Source: Bodo saltans (Eukaryota > Euglenozoa > Kinetoplastea > Eubodonida > Bodonidae). Taken from it: a DNA stretch of 64,000 nt. The stretch's first letter is position 1, and the number at the start of each line of letters is the position of its first letter. A program made the position numbers and the translations under genes. The notes below the pieces were generated by a model. It worked only from the letters and a program-made list of their open reading frames with translations. It made no database searches and was not told the origin of the DNA. Below, in pieces: positions 1 through 9,612 of the stretch. Location of the stretch: contig CYKH01001464.1 of the NCBI GenBank assembly GCA_001460835.1, positions 27,830-91,829 on the forward strand, written 5' to 3'.

Positions 1-3000
1 ACGAACCAAGCTATCACGGTTGGTCTTACTGTAATCGGTGATGCAGATTCGTTAGTGATTTCCCCGGCCAGTGTCACGTGGGCCGTTGGCGTGAATTACT
101 CCTCTCCCCGGTTCATCACGATCACTGGCCTCTATGCGTCATCGAGCCCAAAGATATTGACGCCAACAATTCTTGTTGGTCCCACGTGGATGGCCGTGAA
201 AGCGAACACCGCGGGTACGACAATGAACAACCTACGATCCCTGACCATTTCGCCCTCAGCTACGAGTTATTCATGGTACACGATGCAAGACCACACGATT
301 TACTACTCCCCGGCAACTGTGACCTTCCACAAGTGCAATACCACCTACGACACGGCCCTGGTGGTCTCCATCTACCCCGGATATATTGTTGTCTCGACCC
401 GCACTCTGACACGAGTTGTGAGCTTTGAGTGCTTTGTGAATGACACAAGTTATCAAAATCCCCCTCGCACCACCGTCACCATCTTAGCGAGGAAAACCAT
501 GGCGTTCTCCCCCATGACGTTGTACACGTACGTGGGAGTCGCCAACACATTCTCCGTCACGGTCGATCCGCTGCCCTCAACTGTTCTTGTGATGTCACCA
601 AACCTGAATTTTACCGCCGACTATTTTTCTATGTCGCCTGATGCGCTGTCGTACGGTCCGTCGTCTGATAAGATCCTGCAGTGGAGTGTCACAGGAAAGA
701 TCACCAGTCCGCTACTTACCATGGCCATCGTGGTGCAGTACACTTTGGATGAGTTCGTGGACTACTCGCACTTGGCAGTGCAGCTTCAAGTTCTCCCCTT
801 CCTGACCGTTTCGATCGTTTCTGTGAATTTGGTGCTCAACACATCAGGCCCGACGCTATGGTACCAGGCGGCAACAGGCACCACATCTTACAACGTAGTG
901 GAACTGAGGTTCTCCATTCCCAGAGTGACGGTGTTCGACTCTATTCTCATCGCCCCTAACCTTGCCGAGGACACAAACGGCGCATTACGATTCTGCTCCT
1001 CATCTCAAGGTTGCACGACGACAACCGCCAGCGACTACACGACCTCGAAGCCAATTGTGTTTGACACCACTACGACTCAGCGCAGTGTCTACGTGTACGC
1101 CACGACTGCGGCACTCCGCACGCTTCGATTCGATGTGACAAATGACGCAAACTGCATCGACTACGGTGGTAACGCTTCGCTTGTTGTGGGGACGATCAAT
1201 TTTCAGCAGCTCGAGACACTTGTCGTGGATACTTCAGCAATGAAGTCGATTGTCTACCTTGGGGTGAATAACTCACAGCAGCTTCGCTTGCAGCCGACGA
1301 ACGTGCCACTTGGCTCGAGCTCCGCCGAAATTGTACTGTCGCTTCCAGGAAACCTTGTGGGCACAGTACTCAGCTCTGGCACAGGATTTTCTTCTTCGGA
1401 TCGCGGAAATGGACAGTACACACTTTCCTGGACTGGCACCGCAATGCAGGTCTACTTTTTGATTACAGGCATTGCGAGATCGACGGGACTTGTGACCATT
1501 TCTTTGTCGTGGCGTAGCAAGCCCACTAACTTCGACAGCCTTTCGCAATCTACCATTTCAGTGCGTGTGAACCCTCCCATCTCGTTTGCCGTTACGGTGC
1601 CACAGACAAGTGGTACGGTGACGCTGTCCACTGCAGCGACCACTCAGCTGGCGTTGTACGTAGGCTCCACCAATCAAATTACGCCATCGATCTCCACAAC
1701 TGTATTTCCGGTTCTCGCTACCGACATGCTCACGATTCTGATCACATCGTCAGACCCCACGCTCCTCAGCATCTCCCCGTCAATCATCAACTTGGCAACA
1801 AGCACCAACAACGGAGCAAAGTCAGTCAGTACCCAAATATATGCCAACCCGTTGCGACAAGGTCAACAATCTGCGGCGGTGACAGTCAAATTTCACGTGA
1901 AGGACTCCACGACACCGCCGGAGTTTAATCGCACAGAATACACGCTAGACCTTCGAATCCAGCAGCTGCAGGTGCTCAACTCGTCGCTGTCAACGACAAG
2001 TCCCACGATTTTAGCGATTGGAGCAGAGAACGCGGTGACATTTACCCTCCAGCCACTAGTCGACGTGACTCTCTCCCTCAACGCACTCGTGACCTGCTCC
2101 GATGTGTCCTTCACTCCGGTAGATGCCCTTTCATGGGTGAACTCGAGCGATCCGAAAAGGCTTCGCATTTCCGCAACGAGCGCCACAGGCCTATCGGTTG
2201 GTCGATGTATCATTGTTACACGGACGCTCGCAGGAGGAGATCAGAACATTTTTGCCCAGCCACCGTTTAACGCGACGATCTACTCCCTTGCGAAGCCCCA
2301 GGTCGTGAGCCCTGCACAGAGCCTGATTCCGTTGGCTACCAGCGTGTCTACGACAGGGTACAACATCACTCTGACGTTGTCTGGCTCATATTTTACGTTT
2401 GCAGACACGAGCTTGGCGAGTCTCCTTGCAAATGGTGGTATTACCATCTCGTCTGACATGAGCATCGACGAGGAGCCAGCGTCCTTCTCTGCACTCATCA
2501 GTGCGCAGTTGCGAGGCGGGGCTGCGTTTGTCACGATGGCGCTTAGCGGCGACAAGCGCACCATGACGCTCCAATTTGGCCCCTCCACTGTGTTCCAATC
2601 GAGCACCCTTGAGCAGGTTGTCGTGACGGTTGGCCGCTTGGCGATTGCACAGCAAGTTTCTGTGGATACGACTGCAGCCACGACATCCTTCCAAGTACGC
2701 GGCGTGAAGAGCCAGCTGCTTGGTAACACAGGTGGGTTTATTGGATCAGGCACATCCGCAGCGTCCATCATTGGTTCCATTGTTTCTATGACCAGCGCAC
2801 AGCAAGCTAACCGACTTCAAACCATCTCCCAAGCGTTTGTGTGCCCCAATCAAGACTGGCGTGAGCAACAAGACAACTTCAATTGGAACGATCAGCTGAT
2901 TCCACTTTCTTTTGGCTCGAATGAGGACTTGGGTGGATTCGCTGCGGTTGGTATTTCAGACTTGATGGTGATTGCCGCTTGCATGGTGTTGCATCTCTGC

Positions 3001-4656
3001 GTGGCATGGTGTGTGTACGAGCACCGACGGAAGGGGTCATACGCGGACAAATCGTTTGCTGCGGCTCTCGCTAAGGTACGATTCCCCTCATTCCTTCTCC
3101 TCCCTGTCATGTTCTTCTACCAGACGATGATTGGCAGCGGCCTCACGACTATTATGTACAGCCCTCGACTATGGTTCCGATTGATTGGCGCATTCACACT
3201 GGTCGTGTTCGGCTTCGGCATTCCTATCGCTGCCTACACAGTTATTGGTCCTGGATTCCGCGCAGAGTACGTGACAGAGGAAGAGGAACGTCGTCGTCAG
3301 GCCAAGAAGAGGTATCTTCACCATCTTCGTACTATTATGGGTAAGGACGCTGAGTTTACTCCACAGCAAGAAAAACTTGCGTTTGGAGAGAAAGATCAGC
3401 CGGTTGCTGTGAATAAGGAAGGCGATGTTCCCGCCGCTGACACTGCGCATGCATCAGCAACCGTTGTTGGCCCAGGGTCGCCTGGAAGTCCCTCCGGTCA
3501 TGCATCGGTGAAAGAACGCGACGACCTCGAGGCCTTCGTGGAGCCTGAAAAGAAGAAGCGATCCGCTTTTGGCAGGTTTATGCTTCTGTTCAAACCAACA
3601 GGGGAATGGGTGTGCGAGGAGGACCCCTACTGGATTCAGCGATACGAGATGTTCTTCGGGGAGTATCGTGGAGGTCGCCATCGGTACCTTGCCATCGACC
3701 TTATCCTGACATTTCTTCTTGGTGTCGTGGATGGAATTCAGCCTATCAGCATCACACAGTGCCTGGGACGGACATCGGCGTACGTTGTGTTGTTCGGCAT
3801 TCAGTTCATCTTGATTGTGCTGCTACGCCCATACAGGTCAAAGTTCGGGAACATGTTCTTTATCTTGGCATACTTCTTGCAGTTCTTATCGATGGTGTTT
3901 GTGGCGGTTGCGGTCTACCGCAATGATCCTTCCTGGGGTGGCGTTGATGTCGCCGTGAACGCGTTGGTGATCTTCGGGTCTGTCCTCTACGTGAAGACGT
4001 TCTTGGACTTCTTGCAGTCCCTCAATGAAAATTTCGAATTGGAGAAGTTCTTCGAAGAGCGTGAAGACTTGTCCCCAAAACAAATCCAAGGAAAGCGAGC
4101 AGAGGAACAAGTTGTGCGTAACTTTGAAGCGGAGATCACCACGAAGATGATTCGCAAGCAACAAGAGATGGCACGTGCAAACATCGGCTTTCTCCTAAGC
4201 GGTACCCCGCAACACGACGGCCGTACACTGGAGCAAATCGAGAAGGACATGCTCGACGAGGAGCAAGAGATGCAGCCGTATGACCCGCGCAAGTATCTCG
4301 CCAAGTACCGTGGTCCTGATGGCGGAGAGGCAGATTCGGACGAAGAGGACATTCTGGCAGAGCATGAGAGGAGCGCTACGCGAAGCTTGCCGCGTGTTGA
4401 GGTGCAGACTACGAGGATGACGGCTGCTCACTTTTATGACCCAATTGAGAAGCGACTTCGTCCTGTCAAGAGGTTAGATGATCGCTTTGAAAAACTTCTT
4501 GCCGCCGCGAAAGAGCGACAGCAGCGTGAGACCGCAGCAACTGCTGGTGTGTCGAATCTGCAGAATAGCACTCGGTCTTCGTCGGCTACTGGTGCACAAG
4601 CGACGCCGCAGGGGATGCGAGCACCTCCACCGGTATTCGACGATTCGTTCCTTTAG
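1..4656 (+). CDS. Giant multi-pass surface protein, 5' truncated by window edge
   Basis: The frame is open from base 1, so the start and any signal peptide lie upstream; 1,551 codons are visible. About the first 950 residues are Ser/Thr/Val-rich with many N-x-S/T sites and look like stacked beta-sandwich extracellular repeats, without a family I can name. Then come about seven hydrophobic segments (roughly bases 2950-3018, 3082-3160, 3169-3249, 3685-3738, 3772-3831, 3853-3918, 3943-4014). A charged cytoplasmic loop of about 140 residues separates the third and fourth, and an acidic/Lys-rich cytoplasmic tail of about 210 residues follows. An RPYRS motif after the fifth segment resembles RPFRS at the same relative place in the giant protein at 46298-54844, suggesting a shared membrane module (inference). 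Likely a plasma-membrane or phagocytic-compartment protein. Function unknown. Confidence 0.85.
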   Translation, partial: TNQAITVGLTVIGDADSLVISPASVTWAVGVNYSSPRFITITGLYASSSPKILTPTILVGPTWMAVKANTAGTTMNNLRSLTISPSATSYSWYTMQDHTIYYSPATVTFHKCNTTYDTALVVSIYPGYIVVSTRTLTRVVSFECFVNDTSYQNPPRTTVTILARKTMAFSPMTLYTYVGVANTFSVTVDPLPSTVLVMSPNLNFTADYFSMSPDALSYGPSSDKILQWSVTGKITSPLLTMAIVVQYTLDEFVDYSHLAVQLQVLPFLTVSIVSVNLVLNTSGPTLWYQAATGTTSYNVVELRFSIPRVTVFDSILIAPNLAEDTNGALRFCSSSQGCTTTTASDYTTSKPIVFDTTTTQRSVYVYATTAALRTLRFDVTNDANCIDYGGNASLVVGTINFQQLETLVVDTSAMKSIVYLGVNNSQQLRLQPTNVPLGSSSAEIVLSLPGNLVGTVLSSGTGFSSSDRGNGQYTLSWTGTAMQVYFLITGIARSTGLVTISLSWRSKPTNFDSLSQSTISVRVNPPISFAVTVPQTSGTVTLSTAATTQLALYVGSTNQITPSISTTVFPVLATDMLTILITSSDPTLLSISPSIINLATSTNNGAKSVSTQIYANPLRQGQQSAAVTVKFHVKDSTTPPEFNRTEYTLDLRIQQLQVLNSSLSTTSPTILAIGAENAVTFTLQPLVDVTLSLNALVTCSDVSFTPVDALSWVNSSDPKRLRISATSATGLSVGRCIIVTRTLAGGDQNIFAQPPFNATIYSLAKPQVVSPAQSLIPLATSVSTTGYNITLTLSGSYFTFADTSLASLLANGGITISSDMSIDEEPASFSALISAQLRGGAAFVTMALSGDKRTMTLQFGPSTVFQSSTLEQVVVTVGRLAIAQQVSVDTTAATTSFQVRGVKSQLLGNTGGFIGSGTSAASIIGSIVSMTSAQQANRLQTISQAFVCPNQDWREQQDNFNWNDQLIPLSFGSNEDLGGFAAVGISDLMVIAACMVLHLCVAWCVYEHRRKGSYADKSFAAALAKVRFPSFLLLPVMFFYQTMIGSGLTTIMYSPRLWFRLIGAFTLVVFGFGIPIAAYTVIGPGFRAEYVTEEEERRRQAKKRYLHHLRTIMGKDAEFTPQQEKLAFGEKDQPVAVNKEGDVPAADTAHASATVVGPGSPGSPSGHASVKERDDLEAFVEPEKKKRSAFGRFMLLFKPTGEWVCEEDPYWIQRYEMFFGEYRGGRHRYLAIDLILTFLLGVVDGIQPISITQCLGRTSAYVVLFGIQFILIVLLRPYRSKFGNMFFILAYFLQFLSMVFVAVAVYRNDPSWGGVDVAVNALVIFGSVLYVKTFLDFLQSLNENFELEKFFEEREDLSPKQIQGKRAEEQVVRNFEAEITTKMIRKQQEMARANIGFLLSGTPQHDGRTLEQIEKDMLDEEQEMQPYDPRKYLAKYRGPDGGEADSDEEDILAEHERSATRSLPRVEVQTTRMTAAHFYDPIEKRLRPVKRLDDRFEKLLAAAKERQQRETAATAGVSNLQNSTRSSSATGAQATPQGMRAPPPVFDDSFL

Positions 4657-4917
4657 CAAAGTATGCCAATGTGATTGGCATCCAGTAAGAGTAGTTTGTG
4701 AAGATGGCACTACACCGCGTGGAGTGACTTCGTCGTCAAGCGCGGTATATGTTTTTTCTCTCCCTCTTTGACCCACCACTCCATCAGAGAATCGAAAAGA
4801 GATCAGTTTCCCTACTCCATCCTTCTATTTTTTCTGCGTACGACTATGCGAAATCTGCGAACGACACTTTTGCCTCTCCACTTCATTCCTTTTTATGGTT
4901 GCTTTTGTCACACGTTG

Positions 4918-4942
4918 ACTTTTTTTGATTGTGTCATACAAG
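4918..4942 (+). promoter_or_regulatory. Predicted spliced-leader acceptor for the gene at 4956
   Basis: A T7 run and weaker upstream pyrimidine tracts are followed by the first AG at 4941-4942, 13 bases before the ATG at 4956. This is the usual kinetoplastid trans-splice acceptor layout. It supports starting the gene at 4956 and not at the in-frame TTG at 4929, which would lie upstream of the mature mRNA end. Confidence 0.6.
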
Positions 4943-4955
4943 AGAGGTTATTTCG

Positions 4956-6845
4956 ATGCAACCATCGTCACCCTCAGGATCTACTACCGTGATGGAGGGA
5001 ACTTCACAGCCCACTCAACCGAGTGCCGCAGGTCCTGTTATTGTGCGCGTGACCTTCTTCGTCACAAACCCATCTGTATCTCCGTCATCGAGCTTAACAT
5101 CAACTGAGTCACATCGCACGCAGCTTTGGTTATCCCTTGTCCTAGACCCCACCACATCACCACGAGATGTCATTGTGCATGCTTTTCGACACGCCATTCA
5201 AAGGCTAGGCGGTGCTAAGATGGACGCACACCCAACGCGCATGCTTATATTCCTCCAAAGTCACGGCGAGTTTATCAAACTAGACGACCACAAGAAACCA
5301 CTCTTATCGTACGATCCTATCATAGAGCTTGTGCAACGAGAAGGAAAGAAGAGCATTACAACTGCGTTGCTCAGCGACGTGGAATATCGACGGTACAATA
5401 AAGACATGGAGATTGCTGACATCGCCGAGAAGTCAACACAAGACCCTAGTCTTCTTGCGTCACCTACTGGCCACAAGGACCCCATGGAGTCGTCATTAGA
5501 GTTACAAAACCGCCTCAGTCCCACGTCGATGGGAAGCAACAGCGGCAGTTTTCAATTTCGTGGCCGCAACAGGGCTGGGAGTATTTTGCCAGAGGCCTTG
5601 GCACATGACCCACTTGCCGATCAGCGCATCACCCGCAACAAGACACGAAATTCTAATCTCTCACCTCCCAATCAATCACTAGCCAACAAACTAGACATGC
5701 CTGTCACCGAAGACAGCTTTATGCTGCCACCCTCCGCTGCTGCCCAATTGATGTTGGATCACCGACAAAAAGGCTCCTGCGTTGTGTTTTTTGTGACTCC
5801 TACTGGCCGGAAGCTGAAAGTGACAGTGGAATACCCTTTAGGTGCCCTTGGTGGTGAGGTCATTGATCGTGCCATCGAGCTCCTTCACACAGAGGCAGCG
5901 GCGCACAAATGCGAGTGGGAGTTAAGCAGCGCTTTCTTAGATATGCCTGAGGCGCTTACGCTGCTGTATCAACGTGCAGATGACATCCATCGCAGATTTG
6001 GTAGAGAGGATGTGCTTCCTATCAGTCGTGGAAACCGGTCAGAAGGACCTGTACAACTTTTCCTGTGCGTCGATAGGTCCAAGATGGTGACAAGCAACGG
6101 CTCGAGTCCACTTGCTCGAGGTGCGGCACCTGCTTGGAAAAGTGCATCCCCGACAAAAGCTGCTGCATCTCCGTTAGGAAGCTCGGTGTTATCACAACAT
6201 CGAAGGCGGTCTAATTCTGTTGCAAATATCGGTCGGCCCTCTTTTCCAACTATGGGTGCTTCTGGCAACGGGGGACCTCCGGTCACTTCAGGTGCTGAAA
6301 CCAACACTGCTGCATCTCGGTCTGACGTGCTGCGGGTTGTTGGTGGTTGCAGTGCTCTCACCAGCTTTGTCGAGAATGATGAAGGGAAATTGTTGCTTCC
6401 CTATTCTGAAATTCCTACCTCCCAATTGGAGCGATTTTTTACCTTTAAGGCCCAGGATATTCTGTACGGGGTTCCTGAAGTCTGTCAAAAAGGCTCCGTG
6501 CTTAATCAGGATCAGCAAGACGAGGAAGTTCAAGAGGTTGTCTGTTCGCTGTTGCACGAAGAAACGAGTGGTCGACTGGACCTAGCCAAACAACAAGTCC
6601 GCATCAAGTCGGTCCGAAAAGACATTGATGAACTCACCACAGCACACAGTGAGATGGTGGCTGAAGAGGAGGCACTGTCGGAACAATGCATGGCCTTGCA
6701 AAAGGTCATCGGCGAGGCCAAGGGAGCGGAAAGAGATATTGCACGGATTCAGGACTTGATGGAGTGGTTCACCAAAGACATTGATGCTGCCAAGGAACGC
6801 CATCGTGAACTTACCCGACAACTCTTTTCATTGGATCGCACGTAG
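4956..6845 (+). CDS. Hypothetical protein with ubiquitin-like-type domains and C-terminal coiled coil
   Basis: 629 residues from the first ATG after the predicted splice site. Residues about 17-130 and 265-370 each read like a compact alpha/beta domain with a hydrophobic first strand (VRVTFFV; CVVFFVTP) and a later helix, reminiscent of Ras-binding or ubiquitin-like folds. I infer this from pattern only. Between and after them are Ser/Pro-rich disordered stretches. The last 110 residues are charged and heptad-like (Lys/Glu/Leu), a probable coiled coil. There is no signal peptide or membrane segment, so a cytoplasmic or cytoskeletal scaffold is likely. The protein at 30470-32059 has a comparable mix with the order reversed (coiled coil first, folded domain last). 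Family not recognised. Confidence 0.8.
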   Translation: MQPSSPSGSTTVMEGTSQPTQPSAAGPVIVRVTFFVTNPSVSPSSSLTSTESHRTQLWLSLVLDPTTSPRDVIVHAFRHAIQRLGGAKMDAHPTRMLIFLQSHGEFIKLDDHKKPLLSYDPIIELVQREGKKSITTALLSDVEYRRYNKDMEIADIAEKSTQDPSLLASPTGHKDPMESSLELQNRLSPTSMGSNSGSFQFRGRNRAGSILPEALAHDPLADQRITRNKTRNSNLSPPNQSLANKLDMPVTEDSFMLPPSAAAQLMLDHRQKGSCVVFFVTPTGRKLKVTVEYPLGALGGEVIDRAIELLHTEAAAHKCEWELSSAFLDMPEALTLLYQRADDIHRRFGREDVLPISRGNRSEGPVQLFLCVDRSKMVTSNGSSPLARGAAPAWKSASPTKAAASPLGSSVLSQHRRRSNSVANIGRPSFPTMGASGNGGPPVTSGAETNTAASRSDVLRVVGGCSALTSFVENDEGKLLLPYSEIPTSQLERFFTFKAQDILYGVPEVCQKGSVLNQDQQDEEVQEVVCSLLHEETSGRLDLAKQQVRIKSVRKDIDELTTAHSEMVAEEEALSEQCMALQKVIGEAKGAERDIARIQDLMEWFTKDIDAAKERHRELTRQLFSLDRT

Positions 6846-6936
6846 AGAGCATTTTTGTACGTAGAGTTTGTTTGACGGATCGCTTTGATTTCTTTGTGAG
6901 TTGTTTTTTTTCCTGTTCGGACCCCACCCCCCACTC

Positions 6937-6970
6937 TATATACCCAATCGGAAAATATATACCCGATCGG
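6937..6970. repeat. Short imperfect direct repeat in the intergenic spacer
   Basis: Two 15-base copies (6937-6951 and 6956-6970), TATATACCCRATCGG, differ at one base and sit 19 bases apart start to start in the spacer between two genes. They lie in the probable 3' UTR of the upstream gene. Possibly a UTR regulatory element or chance slippage; nothing identifies a function. Confidence 0.5.
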
Positions 6971-7141
6971 ATATAGCCTGTTTTTTTCCTGTGGTTTGAA
7001 TAAACACTGAACGCCACTTTCTTGTGCATGCAGTCTTTTTGTGCTGTTGCTTTGTTTCGATGTGCAGCTAGAACTACTTTGAAATCAACGATTCATTGTT
7101 CATAGATTTGTTTTCAACAAGATTTACTGGGAACCACTAAA

Positions 7142-9301
7142 ATGGAGCAGTCATACTCTGCCCGAATGCAGCTGCCTGTGATGCCGAAGGGTTCAAATGA
7201 CGTGGACAAGTTTGTGGTGGAATTTGACTTCAATGAGGATTCCACTGGCCTTGACGTTGTGCTTCAAGTCATGGAGCAGCTGGAAGAGGACTACGTCTTG
7301 TGGACGGGAAACACTGCGAGTGGCCCCACCACGCATGTGAAGGATCCTGAGACGTTAAATCAAATGATTGTGGTCTGCAAGGAGGCGGGATTGGAGCAGT
7401 TCACGTCCATCAAAGAGTCCTTGCTGTGGCGTCCAGCGACAAGAAAGGTGTTCGAGCAGCACCTTAAGAAGCAAGCTCCTGATGATCGAGCTCCGTTGTT
7501 TCAACTCACAACGCGCGAAAAACTGAGGACTGCGATGGAGAAGCAGTCCACCAAGGGCCGCTCTCCTAACCGGAAGGAATCCCCTGTATTGCCTCAAGTA
7601 CCTCAGGCACCGCCCCCAATAGCCGGTCGAGGCGACGAAGGAGGCAGTCGGGAGGGCACGGATGATATCGCCGCACCTCCTGCCGCAATCCTCCGCCCGG
7701 TGCCGCTGACCATTCCTGCCGGGTCACCGCCTTCGTCCAGCAGCCTCACCCCCCACCACGAGTTTGCTGACAGCCTTCTAAGTGCTGCATCCGATACACG
7801 CGCGCCAGGTGCGCGAGTCCACAACCGGTCGGCTCGGTCCCCTCAAGAAAACACCCAGGCAGAAACATCTTTCAGCACAATTCACCTAGCAGCTTCCTCC
7901 GCTGCACACCATAATCCCAACGGCGTTTCGCAGGCATCCTTGATCCCGAGCATTCAAGATCTCCCTGCTCTCCTCGACGTAGCTCCCTGTTCGCTTGGAG
8001 TTCTCGGGCCTGAGCTCCGGGCGTTATTTGGTCTCCCCCAAGACCAGCCTGCACTCTTAGACTGGACGCAGTTGGTGTGCGAGCTGCCCATTGAACAGGA
8101 ATTCCTTGACGTCGCAGCGGGCCTTCAAGATGCATCCGTGCAGAAATGGAAAGAGCTTCGAGCAGAAGTACTTCCTGGAAGGCGCCACTGGATTCACAGA
8201 ATGGCATCGCCACCGAGGCGTGAGTCATGGTTGAAGGCAATGGAGAACGAGGAGGACCTCTTGCAGCAAGAGACTGCTGTGCTTGCGCAGAAACGTCAGG
8301 ATGTGGCGGCAGCATTAGAGGCTGCGACAAGAAAACGAGACCAACGCTTAGAGGAGCTCAACAGCCTACAGATTGCCGCTGTCGTAGCAAGCGCTTCGCT
8401 GAAGAAGCGAGACCAACTGCAGCAGAAATATGACGACCTCCGGCGTGAAGCGACGGAGTTCCGGGATGCTGAGCAAGAGCTACACCGCCGTGTTGTGGAG
8501 CAGTTAGAACGTACCGCGAAGCTCAAAACTGGTGTGTCAGGAGAGTCACCACCAACCACTCTCGAGCAGGAACGCGAGCATGACACTCCCAGAAGAAACG
8601 GTGATGAGCAGCATGACGACGTCTTTTTTGATGAGCACCATCAGCCCTTCTCTGCAACTCGTGATTTAGCATTCCTGAGCCCGTCATTGCGCGCATCCGT
8701 CAGTGACGCGTTGCGGCCTGGGCAAGGGGCATCACCACAGTCGGCGTTGGATCCAGATGCACCGCAACAACAGACGACTGAACTTCGCCGCCTCGCGACG
8801 AGCCTGCAAGACTACTTGAATTCAGAAGGATCACCGAGTGCTTCGGCCCGAGCAGACTTGTTGTCTCAGGTGCGAAAGGCACGTGAAGCTGTGGAATCCC
8901 GCAGGTCCCTTACATTGCGTTCAGATTCATTGCCGGGCGCTCCTGCACACTCTACAACCAACGTTGGTTCACGAAGTGTTGTTGGCTCTTTTGTACGCCA
9001 CCCAGTCCAGCAGTCATCCGCATCATTTCGCGGATCGTCGTTGCCAGCGATGCGTCAGTCGATGGGCGATGCAGCACGTGGGCCGTCAACAGGCTCAACG
9101 TTTGCAACTAACGGAATGGAGGCAACTCGATATGTGGATGTGCACTCATTTCACAACAACACGCAACCATCATCGCCTCACCGATACGAACTTGGAAGCG
9201 GAGGCCCCTCCTCTTTGCAACGTGGAGGTGCTGCTGGATCTTCTGCGTTTGACGAACATGTTGCCGCGGAGAGAGCTGTACCATTTTTCCTGCAACGTTA
9301 G
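7142..9301 (+). CDS. Hypothetical coiled-coil protein
   Basis: 719 residues; the first ATG follows a predicted splice AG at 7066-7067. Residues 20-115 look like a small folded domain (alternating hydrophobic strands, then helices, with two conserved-looking Trp). Residues 120-240 are Pro/Ser/Ala-rich and probably disordered. Residues about 260-345 are Leu/Pro-rich. Residues 355-460 are strongly heptad-like, rich in Glu, Arg, Gln, Leu and Ala, a long coiled coil. The C-terminal 250 residues are Ser/His/Gly-rich low complexity. No signal peptide, membrane segment or catalytic motif is visible. This composition is common in kinetoplastid cytoskeletal proteins, but the function is not recognisable from sequence. 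Confidence 0.82.
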   Translation: MEQSYSARMQLPVMPKGSNDVDKFVVEFDFNEDSTGLDVVLQVMEQLEEDYVLWTGNTASGPTTHVKDPETLNQMIVVCKEAGLEQFTSIKESLLWRPATRKVFEQHLKKQAPDDRAPLFQLTTREKLRTAMEKQSTKGRSPNRKESPVLPQVPQAPPPIAGRGDEGGSREGTDDIAAPPAAILRPVPLTIPAGSPPSSSSLTPHHEFADSLLSAASDTRAPGARVHNRSARSPQENTQAETSFSTIHLAASSAAHHNPNGVSQASLIPSIQDLPALLDVAPCSLGVLGPELRALFGLPQDQPALLDWTQLVCELPIEQEFLDVAAGLQDASVQKWKELRAEVLPGRRHWIHRMASPPRRESWLKAMENEEDLLQQETAVLAQKRQDVAAALEAATRKRDQRLEELNSLQIAAVVASASLKKRDQLQQKYDDLRREATEFRDAEQELHRRVVEQLERTAKLKTGVSGESPPTTLEQEREHDTPRRNGDEQHDDVFFDEHHQPFSATRDLAFLSPSLRASVSDALRPGQGASPQSALDPDAPQQQTTELRRLATSLQDYLNSEGSPSASARADLLSQVRKAREAVESRRSLTLRSDSLPGAPAHSTTNVGSRSVVGSFVRHPVQQSSASFRGSSLPAMRQSMGDAARGPSTGSTFATNGMEATRYVDVHSFHNNTQPSSPHRYELGSGGPSSLQRGGAAGSSAFDEHVAAERAVPFFLQR

Positions 9302-9612
9302 TGTCAAAAGGGCTTTAGAGATAGTTTCTTGTTATCTGCGAATGTGTCCGAAGTAACGCAAACTTGTAGCTTTTGATTTTATTTTGTTTCGTTTTTTTTG
9401 CTTTTTCTTTTTTGCAAAGTCTCTCAATGAGACAACGCGAGTGAGATTACAATCCTATCGCCTCCCACACATCTTGGCCGGTTCTTGCAGCATTTTTTTT
9501 TGTGTGTCTGTCGTGAGGATTTATGGTAAACGATTTCAGTTCCTTCCACTCCTTTACTAATAGATTGAAGCAACACTTTTTTTAAAAAAGAAGAATATTT
9601 GTCAAGACGTGC
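9302..9612 (+). other. Intergenic spacer with pyrimidine tracts
   Basis: Contains a strong T-rich tract at about 9373-9415 followed by AG at 9418-9419, and a second T-run at about 9576-9584 with AGs shortly before the ATG at 9613. This fits a 3' UTR, polyadenylation region and trans-splice acceptor. No gene, tRNA or repeat is seen. Confidence 0.6.
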
